Below are positions 15,310 to 24,081 of a stretch of 36,906 bases of DNA, piece after piece. A program made the position numbers and the translations under genes. The first letter of the stretch is position 1, and each line of letters starts with the position of its first letter. The stretch spans positions 1 to 36,906 of the forward strand of contig CAYQMF010000058.1 of the NCBI GenBank assembly GCA_964418595.1. The letters are read 5' to 3'. The stretch is from CAYQMF01 sp964418595 (GTDB lineage Bacteria; Planctomycetota; UBA1135; UBA2386). The notes beneath the pieces were generated by a model. The model saw nothing but the letters and a program-made list of their open reading frames with translations. It had not been told where the DNA came from and did no database searches.

Positions 15310-17055
15310 ATGAGTCACCTTGGCGCTCTCGACCGTCTCCTTCTCGTTGGCCTGCCGCTCGTTCCCATGGCGGCTTTGGCGGGCACAGCCACCCCGGCCG
15401 CCGCGCAGGTACGCCAGTTCACCACGGTGGCCCGCTTCGGAGCCGGATGCGGCGCGCCGCTCGCCTCGGTCCAGCTCCCCGGCTTCCTGGTGAACGGCCT
15501 CGTCAATGCCAGCGTCGCGACCGACGACGCCGGCAACGCGTGGCTCCGACTGCGCGATGGCAGCCTCAACCTCGACCGCCTCCGCCGCCTGTCGCCCGCG
15601 GGCGCACAGGTCTTCGACGTCCCGATCGACACCCTGACGCTCGGGCTGGCGGTGGGCACCGACCAGAGGGTGTGGAGCATCCGCTCCGACAGCCGGTTGA
15701 ACCTGTTCGACACCAATGGCGCGCTGCTCGCCGACTTTGGCTCGGCGATCGCCGGGCTGTCGCCGATCGCGCTCGACACCAACCTGTCGGGCGACGTGTG
15801 GGTGTTGAACAGCGCGAGCCCGTTGCAGATCCTGCGCCGCGTGAATCGAGGCGGCGGGATCGTGTTCAGCGCACCGCTGCCGGCGGGCGCGACTGGACGC
15901 GATGTCGGCGTGTCCGACACTGGCGAGGCGTGGGTCGCGTGCGGCGAGAGCGGCAGCAACCCCGACACACTGCGCAAGTACTCGAACACCGGGACGCTCA
16001 TCCTCACCGTGACGCTGCCGGCCGCGCCGATCACCCGCGTCCTCGCGCTCGATGTCGACCAGTTCAGCAACGTCGCGGTCATCACGCTCAACCCGACCGA
16101 CCGCTTCTTCGTGTTCACCAACAACGGCGCGCCCATCGCCACACCCAGCCTGCCCGCACCGGCCGCGTGCGTCACGTTCACCGGCGGCGGCAACATCGTG
16201 GTCTCGCTGCCCACGCGCAACGAGGTGCGTCGCTTCTCGTCCGCCGGGGTCGCGCAGTGCACCACCTCGCGCTCGTTCGCACCCGGTCCGCTGGGCGGCC
16301 CGCAGGTCACCGACACGTTCTGGGTGGCCACCACCCAGCTCGAAAGCCCGGTCCCGCGGCTCGACGCGATCAGCCCGACCGCGGCGCCGGCCGGCCGCAG
16401 CGATCTGCCCCTGCAGCTCGACGGTGCGAACTTCGGCCCTTCCCGCGTGCTCTGGCGGCCGACGGGCAGCAGCAACGCCGAAGTGCTCGCCATCACCTCG
16501 ATCACCGCGACCCGCATCGTCGCGACGGTGCCGGCACGCCTGCTGGCGAGCCCCGGCAGTGCCACGGTGTTCGTGGAGAACGTGCCGCAGGGCGGTGGCA
16601 CCACGCAGGCCTTGCCGTTCACCATCACCGGCACGACCGGTTCGGTCACTCCGTTCGGAGCCGGCTGCCGCGGCAGCAACAACCTGATCCCTACCATGAT
16701 CGCCCCGAACACACCCCGCGTCGGCACCCTGTTCACCCAGCGTGTCGGCAACGTTCCCGGCAGCGCCCTCGTGATCCTCGGCACGGGCGGATCGCGCACG
16801 TCATGGCAGGGGGTCGGCCTGCCCGCCAGCCTGGCCGGCTTCGGCGCCCCGCAGTGCAGTGTCCTCGTCGCCTTCGACCTCTCGCTCACTCGCACCGCTG
16901 TCGCCGGGACCGCGACGTTCGACATCGCCCTCCCGACCGATCCAGGTCTCGTCGGCGCGCACGTGTTCCAGCAGGGGTTCGTCCTCGACGCCGGGGCGAA
17001 CGCACTCGGCGCAACGCTCACTCCGGGGGCAGACATCATGATCGGCAACCAGTGA
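15310..17055 (+). CDS. Exported protein with IPT/TIG-like segment and planctomycete-type C-terminal domain
   Basis: The 581-residue protein has a signal peptide (LLLVGLPLVPMAALAGTATPAAAQ). Residues 40-340 form a repetitive beta structure in which each unit carries a short Gly/Asn turn (SVATDDAGNAWLRL, IALDTNLSGDVWVL, GVSDTGEAWVACG), resembling NHL/SMP-30 type propeller repeats. At about 350-440 lies an IPT/TIG-like immunoglobulin fold (ISPTAAPAGRSDLPLQLDGANF). Residues 447-581 match the C-terminal domain shared with the proteins at 27151 and 33271 (FGAGCRGSNNLIP, VFQQGFVLDAGANA). No enzyme motif is visible, so a surface-binding role is inferred. It is divergent from the sigma/kinase operon. 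Its 3' end is followed by the degenerate copy of the ETF-QO gene start. Confidence 0.82.
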   Translation: MSHLGALDRLLLVGLPLVPMAALAGTATPAAAQVRQFTTVARFGAGCGAPLASVQLPGFLVNGLVNASVATDDAGNAWLRLRDGSLNLDRLRRLSPAGAQVFDVPIDTLTLGLAVGTDQRVWSIRSDSRLNLFDTNGALLADFGSAIAGLSPIALDTNLSGDVWVLNSASPLQILRRVNRGGGIVFSAPLPAGATGRDVGVSDTGEAWVACGESGSNPDTLRKYSNTGTLILTVTLPAAPITRVLALDVDQFSNVAVITLNPTDRFFVFTNNGAPIATPSLPAPAACVTFTGGGNIVVSLPTRNEVRRFSSAGVAQCTTSRSFAPGPLGGPQVTDTFWVATTQLESPVPRLDAISPTAAPAGRSDLPLQLDGANFGPSRVLWRPTGSSNAEVLAITSITATRIVATVPARLLASPGSATVFVENVPQGGGTTQALPFTITGTTGSVTPFGAGCRGSNNLIPTMIAPNTPRVGTLFTQRVGNVPGSALVILGTGGSRTSWQGVGLPASLAGFGAPQCSVLVAFDLSLTRTAVAGTATFDIALPTDPGLVGAHVFQQGFVLDAGANALGATLTPGADIMIGNQ

Positions 17056-17102
17056 GACTGGAGTCGCGCACATCTGCCGCCTGCGCCAGGACGAAGCCGG
17101 CA

Positions 17103-17177
17103 GATCCTCGGCAAAGACCCGCGCCTCCCCCGACAACACGGCGGCCATGTCGCAGCGCTTCGTCCCTCTCCGCCACC
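17103..17177 (+). repeat. Left copy of 75-bp direct repeat (decayed ETF-QO promoter and start)
   Basis: This stretch matches 24156-24229 with four substitutions and one single-base gap. It contains the ATG and first ten codons of the ETF-QO gene (MSQRFVPLRH). The two differences inside those codons are synonymous. One difference turns the -10 box TACAAC into GACAAC. After the tenth codon the match ends exactly at the stop codon of the epimerase gene, which runs in from the other strand. Confidence 0.9.
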
Positions 17178-18373
17178 TAGGTCGCGCCAAGCTCCCGTGC
17201 GCAGAACCAGAGCGCCCGTGGCAGGTGGAACGGGCCCTTGAACATGTTGCCCTTGGCGCGCTGCGAGACGGTGCCGTCGCGGTGCAGGTAGCCATACCAC
17301 TCGCCGTGCTCGCGATCGGGAAACCGCGCGAAGCTCCAGTCGTGCACTTGCGCGTGCATCGCGGCGTAGCGCGGCTCGGCGGTGAGTCGCCACGCGAGCA
17401 GCGTGGCGATCATGGCCTCGTTGTGCGGCCACCAGAACTTCATGTCGTGCCAGTACTCCTGCACCGGCTTGCCGTGGAGGTCGGTGCAACAGAGCAGGCC
17501 GCCGTGTTCGGTGTCCCAGCCGCGCGCCCACATCCAGTCGAGGATCCTCGCGCCGAGCGCGATGAGCCGCCGGTCACTGCGCAGCCGACCTTCGTGCATG
17601 ATGAACCACGCACACTCGATGGCGTGGCCGGGGTTGAGTGTGCGGCCGTCGATGTGGTCGATGACGCTGCCGTCCGGCGCGACGACCTCCAGCAGCGCCT
17701 GGTGCTCGGGCCGCACGAAGTCCCGCTCGATCTCCGCGATGAACGCCTCGATCCACTCGCTGCAGGTTCTTCCCGCCGTGGTGACGTCGCCGAGATTCGC
17801 CCGCAGTTCCTGCGCGGTGACGATGCCGATCATCAGCGCGCCGATGCTCTTCTGCGGTCGCGTCGGCTCGAACTTCGGGAGCATCGCGCCGGGCTCGAAG
17901 CAGACGCGCAGGTACGTCGCCCATGCTCGCACGGCGTCGTCCGCGGCGCGCTGTTCGCCGGTGGCCTTGGCGTAGGCCGCGTAGCTGATCGCCGCGAAAC
18001 CCTCACTGAACACGTAGCGCCGCATGCGCAGCGGCGCGCCTTCGCGCGTGACGGTGAACCACATCTTCCCCGCCGCCGAGTGGCAGTGCCGCCGCGAGAA
18101 CTCCACGCACGAACGTGCGGCCTCCAGCCATTCGGAGCGCGGCCCGATGGTGTTGTGCAGCGTCCCGAACAGCCAGCCGGCCCGGCCCTGGAACCAGACG
18201 CTCTTGTCGGTATCGAGCAACATGCCGTCGCGGTCGAGCGCGGTGCACATGCCACCGTGTTCGCGGTCGAGCCCGTGCCGCAGCCAGAAGGGGACCACGT
18301 CGTCGAGCAGCGTGGCGCGGTAGAGGGCGGCAAGGCGGGCGCGCGACCCGGCGTTGGTGAGGTCGGTGGTCAC
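17177..18373 (-). CDS. N-acylglucosamine 2-epimerase (AGE/RnBP family)
   Basis: The 398-residue length is typical of the AGE family of alpha6/alpha6-barrel epimerases, which interconvert N-acetylmannosamine and N-acetylglucosamine. Conserved segments are visible: GLDREHGGMCTALDRDG, KSVWFQGRAGWLFGTLHN, SEGFAAISYAAYAKATG, NPGHAIECAWFIMHE, EYWHDMKFWWPHNEAM (with the paired histidines used for proton transfer in this family) and GPFHLPRALWFC. No signal peptide is present, so it is cytoplasmic. The GTG start overlaps the sialidase stop codon (GTGA); upstream in-frame sequence is Arg-rich and non-coding in appearance. As last gene of the sialic acid operon it would convert the lyase product ManNAc to GlcNAc, replacing the kinase/NanE route. 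Related family members act on mannose or cellobiose, so the substrate rests on context. Confidence 0.9.
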   Translation of the reverse strand: MTTDLTNAGSRARLAALYRATLLDDVVPFWLRHGLDREHGGMCTALDRDGMLLDTDKSVWFQGRAGWLFGTLHNTIGPRSEWLEAARSCVEFSRRHCHSAAGKMWFTVTREGAPLRMRRYVFSEGFAAISYAAYAKATGEQRAADDAVRAWATYLRVCFEPGAMLPKFEPTRPQKSIGALMIGIVTAQELRANLGDVTTAGRTCSEWIEAFIAEIERDFVRPEHQALLEVVAPDGSVIDHIDGRTLNPGHAIECAWFIMHEGRLRSDRRLIALGARILDWMWARGWDTEHGGLLCCTDLHGKPVQEYWHDMKFWWPHNEAMIATLLAWRLTAEPRYAAMHAQVHDWSFARFPDREHGEWYGYLHRDGTVSQRAKGNMFKGPFHLPRALWFCARELGAT

Positions 18374-20166
18374 TTCGCGCCCAGCAGTTCGCGGAGCTTC
18401 GGTGCCATCGCGTCGGCCCAGATCGCATAGCCCTTCGCGCTGAGATGCAGCAGGTCGGGCATGATCTGCTTGCTGATCGCGCCATCGCCGTCGGTGAACT
18501 TCGCGCCCGGGTCGACGAAGTGCACGCGTTGGCCGTCGGCGAGCGCCGGCAGCAGCGCGTTGACCTGCTCGCATCGCCTTCGCCACGGATCCGCGGCGTC
18601 GGCGCCGCGCGGGAGGATCGCCAGCAGCAACACCCTGCACTCCGGCGCCCTCGCGGCGATGCGCTCGAGGATCGCGCGGACGCCGTCGGCGATGCGGGCT
18701 GGATCGGCGTCGCTGTGGCGGACGTTGTTGGTCCCGATCAGCAGCACGCAGACCTTCGGGCTGAGCCCGTCGAACTCGCCGTGATCGAGCCGCCAGAGCA
18801 CGTGTTGGGTGGAGTCACCGCCGAAGCCGAGGTTCAGCGCGCGGTGCGGGGCATAACGTTCGGCCCACGTCGCGGCGCCCGCGGTCTCCCAGCCCTGCGT
18901 GATGGAGTCACCGAGGAAGACGAGATCCGCACCGTTGCGCGCCTCGGCCACCTTCTGCTCGTGCCGCTGCGGCCACCAACCGAACTTGCCCGTGGTCTCG
19001 AGCCTTGCCTCCGGCACGGTGGGCGAACTCACGCCCTCCAGCGCCCATTCGAGCGGGAAGCGGGCGAAGACGAGGTCGCCGGTAGTGCCCTTCTCGTGGA
19101 GGACGCCGATGCGGCCGTCGCGCAGCACGGTCATGCAGGAGTACATCGACGGCCCCGGATCGAGCCGCCGGCCGTCGCTCCAGGTCCTGCCATCGTCGGC
19201 GCTGGTGCGGATGGTGAGGTTGGCGCGACGCGAGGGGTGATCGACGTTGGCGTGCAGGAGCACGCCGGTCGGGTGACGAACCAGGGACGCCATGCACGTC
19301 GGATCGGCGAAGGCGGACCACGGTGCGCCCCATTCACCGCTGGCCCAGCGGGCGAGAACCCGCCTGCCGGAGCGCGACTCGTCGCGCATCGAGAGCAGCA
19401 GCGCGCCGTCGCTGAGTTCGGCGAGTTGCGCTTCGCTGGTCGGCGGGGATTCCGGGATGGCCGGCGGCGAGATCCGCCAGGTGCGGCCGCCATCGCTGCT
19501 GGAGATGAAGCAGGCGTGCGGGACGTTGTCGGCGCCCTTGTATTGCGCGGCGAACACGAGCGTGCCGTCGCGGAGCTGGATGCCGCGACCAGGGCCGTTG
19601 AAACACAGCCGCCACGCCGGGTCCTTGACCTGCGAGGTGATGCTCTCCGGCTGGCTCCACGTCAGGCCGTCGTCGGTGCTCTTGCTGATGACGAGCTGCC
19701 CGGTCGCCTCCGGCGTCAGCCCAGGGCCGCTGCCGTGCCAGGCGCGATCGCCGTGGCTCCAGAGCGCGACGACGAAGATGGCGCCCGTCCTGTCATCCAC
19801 CAGGATCGCCGGGTCGCCGACGCCGTTGCCGTGCGAGCCGGGCGCAGCGGCGTCATGGTCCATGATGCGCTGCATCGCGCTCCAGGTGGTGCCATCGTCG
19901 GTGGAACGCAGGCAGCCCACGTCGATGTCGGCGGGCAGATCGGCGGCGCTCTTGTGGCGGATGTCGAACACGGCCAGCAGCGTGCCCCTTGCCGATGTCG
20001 CGAGGCCGGGGATGCGGTAGGTGTGCACGCCATCCGCACCGTGCGCTCGGACGGTGGTGCGGAAGATGCGCGGGTCGTCGGGCAGCTTCGCGTCGTGCGG
20101 CTCCTGCGCAGCGGCCGGGCCGACGGTGGCCGCAAGGACCGCGAGCTGGCGGGCAAGGCGCTTCAT
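18370..20166 (-). CDS. Exported sialidase fused to SGNH (sialate O-acetylesterase-like) hydrolase
   Basis: The 598-residue protein starts with a signal peptide (MKRLARQLAVLAATVGPAAA). Residues 33-380 are a six-bladed sialidase domain: the YRIP motif with R51, four Asp boxes (STDDGTTW at 88, STDDGLTW at 163, SSDGGRTW at 223, SADDGRTW at 322), and MYSCMTVLRDGRIGVLHE, which supplies the likely nucleophile tyrosine Y342 and its glutamate partner E358. Residues 412-598 are an SGNH hydrolase: FLGDSITQGW (S421), GFGGDSTQHVLWRL, LLIGTNN, and DLLHLSAKGY (D571, H574). The pair would release sialic acid and strip O-acetyl groups that block sialidases and lyases. Both ends overlap neighbouring operon genes by four bases. 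The esterase substrate is inferred from context; the sialidase call is firm. Confidence 0.92.
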   Translation of the reverse strand: MKRLARQLAVLAATVGPAAAQEPHDAKLPDDPRIFRTTVRAHGADGVHTYRIPGLATSARGTLLAVFDIRHKSAADLPADIDVGCLRSTDDGTTWSAMQRIMDHDAAAPGSHGNGVGDPAILVDDRTGAIFVVALWSHGDRAWHGSGPGLTPEATGQLVISKSTDDGLTWSQPESITSQVKDPAWRLCFNGPGRGIQLRDGTLVFAAQYKGADNVPHACFISSSDGGRTWRISPPAIPESPPTSEAQLAELSDGALLLSMRDESRSGRRVLARWASGEWGAPWSAFADPTCMASLVRHPTGVLLHANVDHPSRRANLTIRTSADDGRTWSDGRRLDPGPSMYSCMTVLRDGRIGVLHEKGTTGDLVFARFPLEWALEGVSSPTVPEARLETTGKFGWWPQRHEQKVAEARNGADLVFLGDSITQGWETAGAATWAERYAPHRALNLGFGGDSTQHVLWRLDHGEFDGLSPKVCVLLIGTNNVRHSDADPARIADGVRAILERIAARAPECRVLLLAILPRGADAADPWRRRCEQVNALLPALADGQRVHFVDPGAKFTDGDGAISKQIMPDLLHLSAKGYAIWADAMAPKLRELLGAK

Positions 20167-21089
20167 CGGACCCGCGCTCCCGGCAGCCAGCCGAAGAAGC
20201 CGAGCGTTTCGAGGTCCGCGCGCAGTTGGCTCGCCTGCCCTGCATCGAGCGAACCGTGCGGCAGGCGCGGGGGTCCGACGGGCACGCCGAGCATCGCCAT
20301 CGTCGCCTTCGCCGCGCCCATGTAGCCGTGGCGCGCCAGCAACGCGATCAGTTGCGTGCTTCGATGCTGCGCCGCGCGCGCGGCCGCGAGGTCACCACGT
20401 CGGAACGCCGCGATCAACCCGTGGTAGAGCGGCGCGGCGAAGTTGAACGAGCTGCCGACCGCGCCTTTCGCGCCGGTCGCCAGGGCCCCGAGCAACCATT
20501 CGTCGATGCCCCAAGGCACGTCCCAGGTGCCGGCGTTGAGGCATTGCGAGTACGCCATCAGGTCCGGATTGGTGAACTTGATGCCCGCCAGGTTCGGGAT
20601 GCGCGCGGGCGCCTTCTCCAGGAACTCCGGCATCGGCAGCGAGACGCCGGTGAGCACCGGGATGTCGTAGAAGTAGAACGGCGTCGCTGGCGCGGATGCG
20701 GCGATCTCCACGCAGCAGGCGATGAGCGCGTCGAGCGTGCGCGGCTTGTAGTAGGACGGTGCCAGCGCGGCGATGGCCGCCACGCCGAGCTGGCGCGCCT
20801 GTGCCGCGAGCGCCCGCGCGTCGGTGAGCGCGTTCGAACCGACGTGCACGACGACCCTCAGCGTCGTGCCGCGCGCGACCTCGCACCACCGCTGGGCGAG
20901 TGCCTTGCGCTCGTCGACCGCGAGCGAGCTGCACTCGCCCGTGCTGCCGCCGATGAAGACGATCGACACGTCGTTCGCCAGCAGGTGCGCGGCTTGCGCC
21001 TCGACCGCGGCGAGGTCCAGCGAGCCGTCGGCCTGGAATGGAGTGTGGGTGGCGGCGACGAGGCCGTGGAGCGGACACGTGGGTTGCAT
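20163..21089 (-). CDS. nanA: N-acetylneuraminate lyase (DHDPS/NAL family)
   Basis: The 308-residue TIM-barrel protein carries the family phosphate/carboxylate loop GGSTGECSSL (residues 47-56), the catalytic tyrosine region FYFYDIPVLTG (Y141), and the Schiff-base lysine K171 in NLAGIKFTNPDL. GIKFT followed by a short acidic stretch, and the IPVLTG loop, resemble N-acetylneuraminate lyases more than dihydrodipicolinate synthases. It cleaves N-acetylneuraminate to pyruvate and N-acetylmannosamine in the cytoplasm. The gene overlaps the sialidase start (ATGA) and lies 78 bp after the transporter. The symbol is used by function. Other pyruvate lyases of the same superfamily would be possible without the sialidase neighbour. 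Confidence 0.88.
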   Translation of the reverse strand: MQPTCPLHGLVAATHTPFQADGSLDLAAVEAQAAHLLANDVSIVFIGGSTGECSSLAVDERKALAQRWCEVARGTTLRVVVHVGSNALTDARALAAQARQLGVAAIAALAPSYYKPRTLDALIACCVEIAASAPATPFYFYDIPVLTGVSLPMPEFLEKAPARIPNLAGIKFTNPDLMAYSQCLNAGTWDVPWGIDEWLLGALATGAKGAVGSSFNFAAPLYHGLIAAFRRGDLAAARAAQHRSTQLIALLARHGYMGAAKATMAMLGVPVGPPRLPHGSLDAGQASQLRADLETLGFFGWLPGARVR

Positions 21090-21167
21090 GGGCTGCTGGT
21101 GCCGCGAATCCTCGCGACGCGCGCGAATCTACAGGTCGCAGGAAGCCCCGGGCAATGGAGCGCGGAA

Positions 21168-22415
21168 TCAGGGCCCGATCGGCGCGGAGCCGCCTTCGGT
21201 CTCGCGTGGGCGGATGAGCAGCACGAGCACCACGGCGAGCACGGCCACGCTCGCGAAGACGCTGAAGATGCCGAACAGCGGCACCTGCCGGTCGCGCAGC
21301 ACGCCGAATCCCCAGTCGGCGAAACCGCCACACGAGATGCTCACCAGGTTCATCACGCCGTAGCCCGTCGCCCGCAGTTCGGGCCGCGCGATCTGGCAGA
21401 GGATCGGCATGTTGTTGCAGTCGAAGAATCCCCAGCCGAGGCCGAACAGGATCAGGAAGGCGATGGCGACCGCGAGTTGCCCGGTCTGCGGCGCGTAGCC
21501 CACGCCGAACATCGCGGGCACGATCAGCGACATGCCGATCGCGCTCACGTAGATCCTCCCGCGTGGCGTGCGCTGCATCCAGCGGTCCGCGAGCCAGCCG
21601 CCGAGGAGCGCTCCGGCGATTGCGGCGACTTGCCAGTAGAGCGTCGCCGAGACTCCGGCCTTGCCCTGGCCGATGCCGAACTCCGCCTGCAGGATCGCCG
21701 GCATCCAGTCGCGTACGACCCAGCCCGCGAGCGCGGGCAACGTGAAGTAGCAGACGAGCAGAAGGAACGGGCCGTTGCCGAGCAGCGCGCCGAAGTGACC
21801 CGAGGGCCGGAGCTGCCGGCGATCGCGAGCCGGATGCGGCGCGCTGCCCAGCAAGCAGAACAGCGGCAACGCGTAGCCGATGCCGATGAGGCCGCACAGC
21901 CCGAACGCCCAGCGCCAGCCCAGATCCGCGCTGTCCGCCGCATGGCCGCTGAAGCCGCCGATGATGACGCCCGCGTAGATGCCCATCTGATGCAGGCCGA
22001 CTGCGCGCGAACGCGTGGGTCCGGTGTGGCAGTCCGCGATCAGCGCGAGTGCCGCCGGGATGTAGAACGCCTCGCTGATCCCCATCAACGCGCGGGTCGC
22101 GAGCATCTGCTCGTAGGTCGTCACCTGCCCCGTCGCCCAGGTCACCGCCGACCAGACGAGGAGACTGCCCGCGATGACGTGGCGGCGGCTGCAGCGGTCG
22201 GCGAGGTAGCCGCCGATGGGGCTGAACACCGCATAGACCCACTTGAACAGCGCGAGGATCGTTCCCCAGTTCGCTTCGAGTCCGATGTCCACGATGTCCG
22301 CCATGACGGAGGACTTCATCGCCGCGAGCATCTGCCGGTCGAGGTAGTTCAGCAGCGCGACCGGGATGAGCAGCGCGACGACGAGCCAGGCGGCGCGGGA
22401 CGGCGGAGGCACCAC
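21168..22415 (-). CDS. MFS transporter, probable sialic acid importer
   Basis: The 415-residue protein has about 12 hydrophobic segments and major-facilitator signatures: LNYLDRQMLAAM in helix 1, GGYLADRCSRRHVIAGS in the 2-3 loop, RALMGISEAFYIPAALALI in helix 4, and a repeat of the loop motif, GGWLADRWMQRTPRGR, in the second half. The N-terminal LNYLDRQ pattern is common in organic-anion and hexuronate/sialate type carriers. The start is a GTG at 22415, 12 bp after the mutarotase stop, so they form one operon. Substrate (N-acetylneuraminate or a related acidic sugar) is inferred from the flanking lyase, sialidase and mutarotase genes. Confidence 0.85.
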   Translation of the reverse strand: MVPPPSRAAWLVVALLIPVALLNYLDRQMLAAMKSSVMADIVDIGLEANWGTILALFKWVYAVFSPIGGYLADRCSRRHVIAGSLLVWSAVTWATGQVTTYEQMLATRALMGISEAFYIPAALALIADCHTGPTRSRAVGLHQMGIYAGVIIGGFSGHAADSADLGWRWAFGLCGLIGIGYALPLFCLLGSAPHPARDRRQLRPSGHFGALLGNGPFLLLVCYFTLPALAGWVVRDWMPAILQAEFGIGQGKAGVSATLYWQVAAIAGALLGGWLADRWMQRTPRGRIYVSAIGMSLIVPAMFGVGYAPQTGQLAVAIAFLILFGLGWGFFDCNNMPILCQIARPELRATGYGVMNLVSISCGGFADWGFGVLRDRQVPLFGIFSVFASVAVLAVVLVLLIRPRETEGGSAPIGP

Positions 22416-22427
22416 GGGAGCAGTAGA

Positions 22428-23456
22428 TCAGTTTGGCTGCAGTGCCCAGACTTCCGGCGAGCGCACCCCGGGACGCACTTCGCCACTCGGGATCACCCAC
22501 AGCCCACGCCACTCGACCGTCGGCACGGTCACGCGCGGCGCGGGCGTCTCTCCGGCTGCGCTCCAGCGATCGATCTCCGGGTCGTACGCGAGCATCGCGG
22601 CGGGGAAACCGGGATGCTCCGCGATCGGCTGGAAGCCGACGAGCGAACCGTCGTCGCCCGCGATGAGGAGGATGCGACCGTCGACGACCGGCGCTGGCGA
22701 CGGTGCGGCGACGCTCGGGTTCGGCAGGTCGGCGAGGCGCTGCCAGCCATGTCCGGGCCGGTAGCGGTAGGCGTCGTGCAGATGGACGCGTTTGGTCTCG
22801 CGCTCCGCGTCCGCCGCCAGCGCGGCACCGCCGAGCACGTAGAACGCGCCGTCGGTGGCCGCGCCCGCCGCGAGCATGCGCGGCCTGCCGGGCAGCGGCG
22901 GCAGTTCGCGCCAAGCCGGGTCCGGCGCCGCGAGATGGAGCGCGAACGCGCGATTCGTCGCCCGTTGTTCGCCGGGCTCCTCCGCGCCGCAGGCCACGTA
23001 GAGCACATCGCCTGCGAGCGCCCCGCTCGCGCCGCTCAGCGCGATGGGCAGCGCCGGCAGCGGCGTGTTGGTGATCGCGCCGCCTTCGAGGGAGAGCAAG
23101 AACGCATCGGCATGGTGTCGCTTCGCGTCACTGCCGCCGACGCAGACGACACGGTCGCGCCACGTCACGCTGATCCCGTAGCCGAGCGGACGCGGCAGCT
23201 TGCCGAGTTCGCGCCACGCGCCGTCCGGCGTCTCCAGCAGCCACACCCGATCGTGCCATGCTTTCCGGCCACCTTCCCACGGCATCCTGTCCGTGAAGTT
23301 CGCTCCTCCCGCGACCAGCAGCGCGCCGCCGCACACGCCGGCGAACGGCGCCGCGACGCCACACGGGTCGGGCAGCGGTGGGAGTCGTTTCCAGGTGGAC
23401 GCCTGGGCGACGAGGGCGGTGGTCATCGCCAGAACCGGCGTGGCGAGGCGGATCAC
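22428..23456 (-). CDS. nanM: Kelch-repeat N-acetylneuraminate mutarotase/epimerase (NanM-like)
   Basis: The 342-residue protein is close in length to NanM (about 350-370). It has an N-terminal signal-like stretch (VIRLATPVLAMTTALVAQAS) and about six kelch blades, for example LPPLPDPCGVAAPFAGVCGG-ALLVAGGANF, VTWRDRVVCVGGSDAKRH, DVLYVACGAEE, GAFYVLGGAAL and GRILLIAGDDGSLVGF. NanM converts alpha- to beta-N-acetylneuraminate in the periplasm, so that sialic acid just released can be taken up. Placement as first gene of the sialic acid operon supports this over a generic kelch protein. The GTG at 23456 gives a full signal peptide; an internal ATG at 23426 would leave it too short. No strong ribosome-binding site is visible. 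Confidence 0.8.
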   Translation of the reverse strand: MIRLATPVLAMTTALVAQASTWKRLPPLPDPCGVAAPFAGVCGGALLVAGGANFTDRMPWEGGRKAWHDRVWLLETPDGAWRELGKLPRPLGYGISVTWRDRVVCVGGSDAKRHHADAFLLSLEGGAITNTPLPALPIALSGASGALAGDVLYVACGAEEPGEQRATNRAFALHLAAPDPAWRELPPLPGRPRMLAAGAATDGAFYVLGGAALAADAERETKRVHLHDAYRYRPGHGWQRLADLPNPSVAAPSPAPVVDGRILLIAGDDGSLVGFQPIAEHPGFPAAMLAYDPEIDRWSAAGETPAPRVTVPTVEWRGLWVIPSGEVRPGVRSPEVWALQPN

Positions 23457-23606
23457 AGCTTGGCGCGCGGCGAGGGGCACAGGGCTGCAAGGGTCGCGAA
23501 TGCGCGCGCGGCGCGCAAGACTCTGCAAGGTCCGCGCGGCGCCGCACCGACTGGCTGGCAGCCGCGGCGGCCGCCTGCATGATGCACGGCCCAGCCGAGG
23601 AGCCGC

Positions 23607-24074
23607 ATGCCACCCGTTCCGCCACCCGATTGCCCCGCCCGCTGCAGCATCACGGAAGTCGTCGCGATGGCCCACGTCGCCGACGTCGATCGCTCGATCG
23701 CGTTCTACGCCCGCCTCGGCTTCCACTGCCGCAGCCGCTTCGGTCCCGACGGCGCCGCGAACTGGGCCGATCTGGGCAACGGCTCGGCGCGCATCATGTT
23801 CACGCGCGCGAGCGGCGGGGTCGACGCGAGCCAGCAAGCGGTGCTGTTCTACATGTACTCGAACGATGTGAGGACGCTGCGCAGCCACCTGCTGCAGCGC
23901 GGCTGCGGTGACGCGGGGCCGGCCCCGGACCAGCCCGGAGCGACGGTCGGCAAGCTGCCGGCACCGCCGACGTCGGTCGTGTTCGACATCGTGCCGCGCT
24001 TCTACATGCCGCGCGGCGAACTGCGCGTGCACGATCCGGACGGTTACTGCCTGCTCATCGGCGAGCTCGGCTGA
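23607..24074 (+). CDS. VOC (glyoxalase/dioxygenase) superfamily protein
   Basis: The 155-residue protein has the two beta-alpha-beta-beta-beta units of the vicinal oxygen chelate fold: VAMAHVADVDRSIAFYARLGF at the start and FYMPRGELRVHDPDGYCLLIGELG at the end, the latter with the usual D-P-D-G-Y/N turn. The possible metal ligands are H23, and E near the C-terminal strand, but I cannot assign a reaction. Such proteins may be lyases, isomerases, dioxygenases or resistance proteins. It diverges from the mutarotase across a 150-bp spacer and lies inside the segment bounded by the direct repeats. No function in sialic acid use is known for it. Confidence 0.8.
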   Translation: MPPVPPPDCPARCSITEVVAMAHVADVDRSIAFYARLGFHCRSRFGPDGAANWADLGNGSARIMFTRASGGVDASQQAVLFYMYSNDVRTLRSHLLQRGCGDAGPAPDQPGATVGKLPAPPTSVVFDIVPRFYMPRGELRVHDPDGYCLLIGELG

Positions 24075-24081
24075 GGCCCGA

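Noticed and set aside
17147..18430. A 427-codon plus-strand frame starting with the same ten residues as ETF-QO
   Set aside because: After the duplicated start it simply runs antisense through the epimerase gene and is Arg/His/Val-rich; only the repeat is real.
23511..23526. 16-mer resembling the hairpin after ETF-QO (GCGCGCAAGA-type, near 25844)
   Set aside because: Only one substitution differs, but the paired arm is missing here and the sequence is simple GC repeat, so a chance match is likely.
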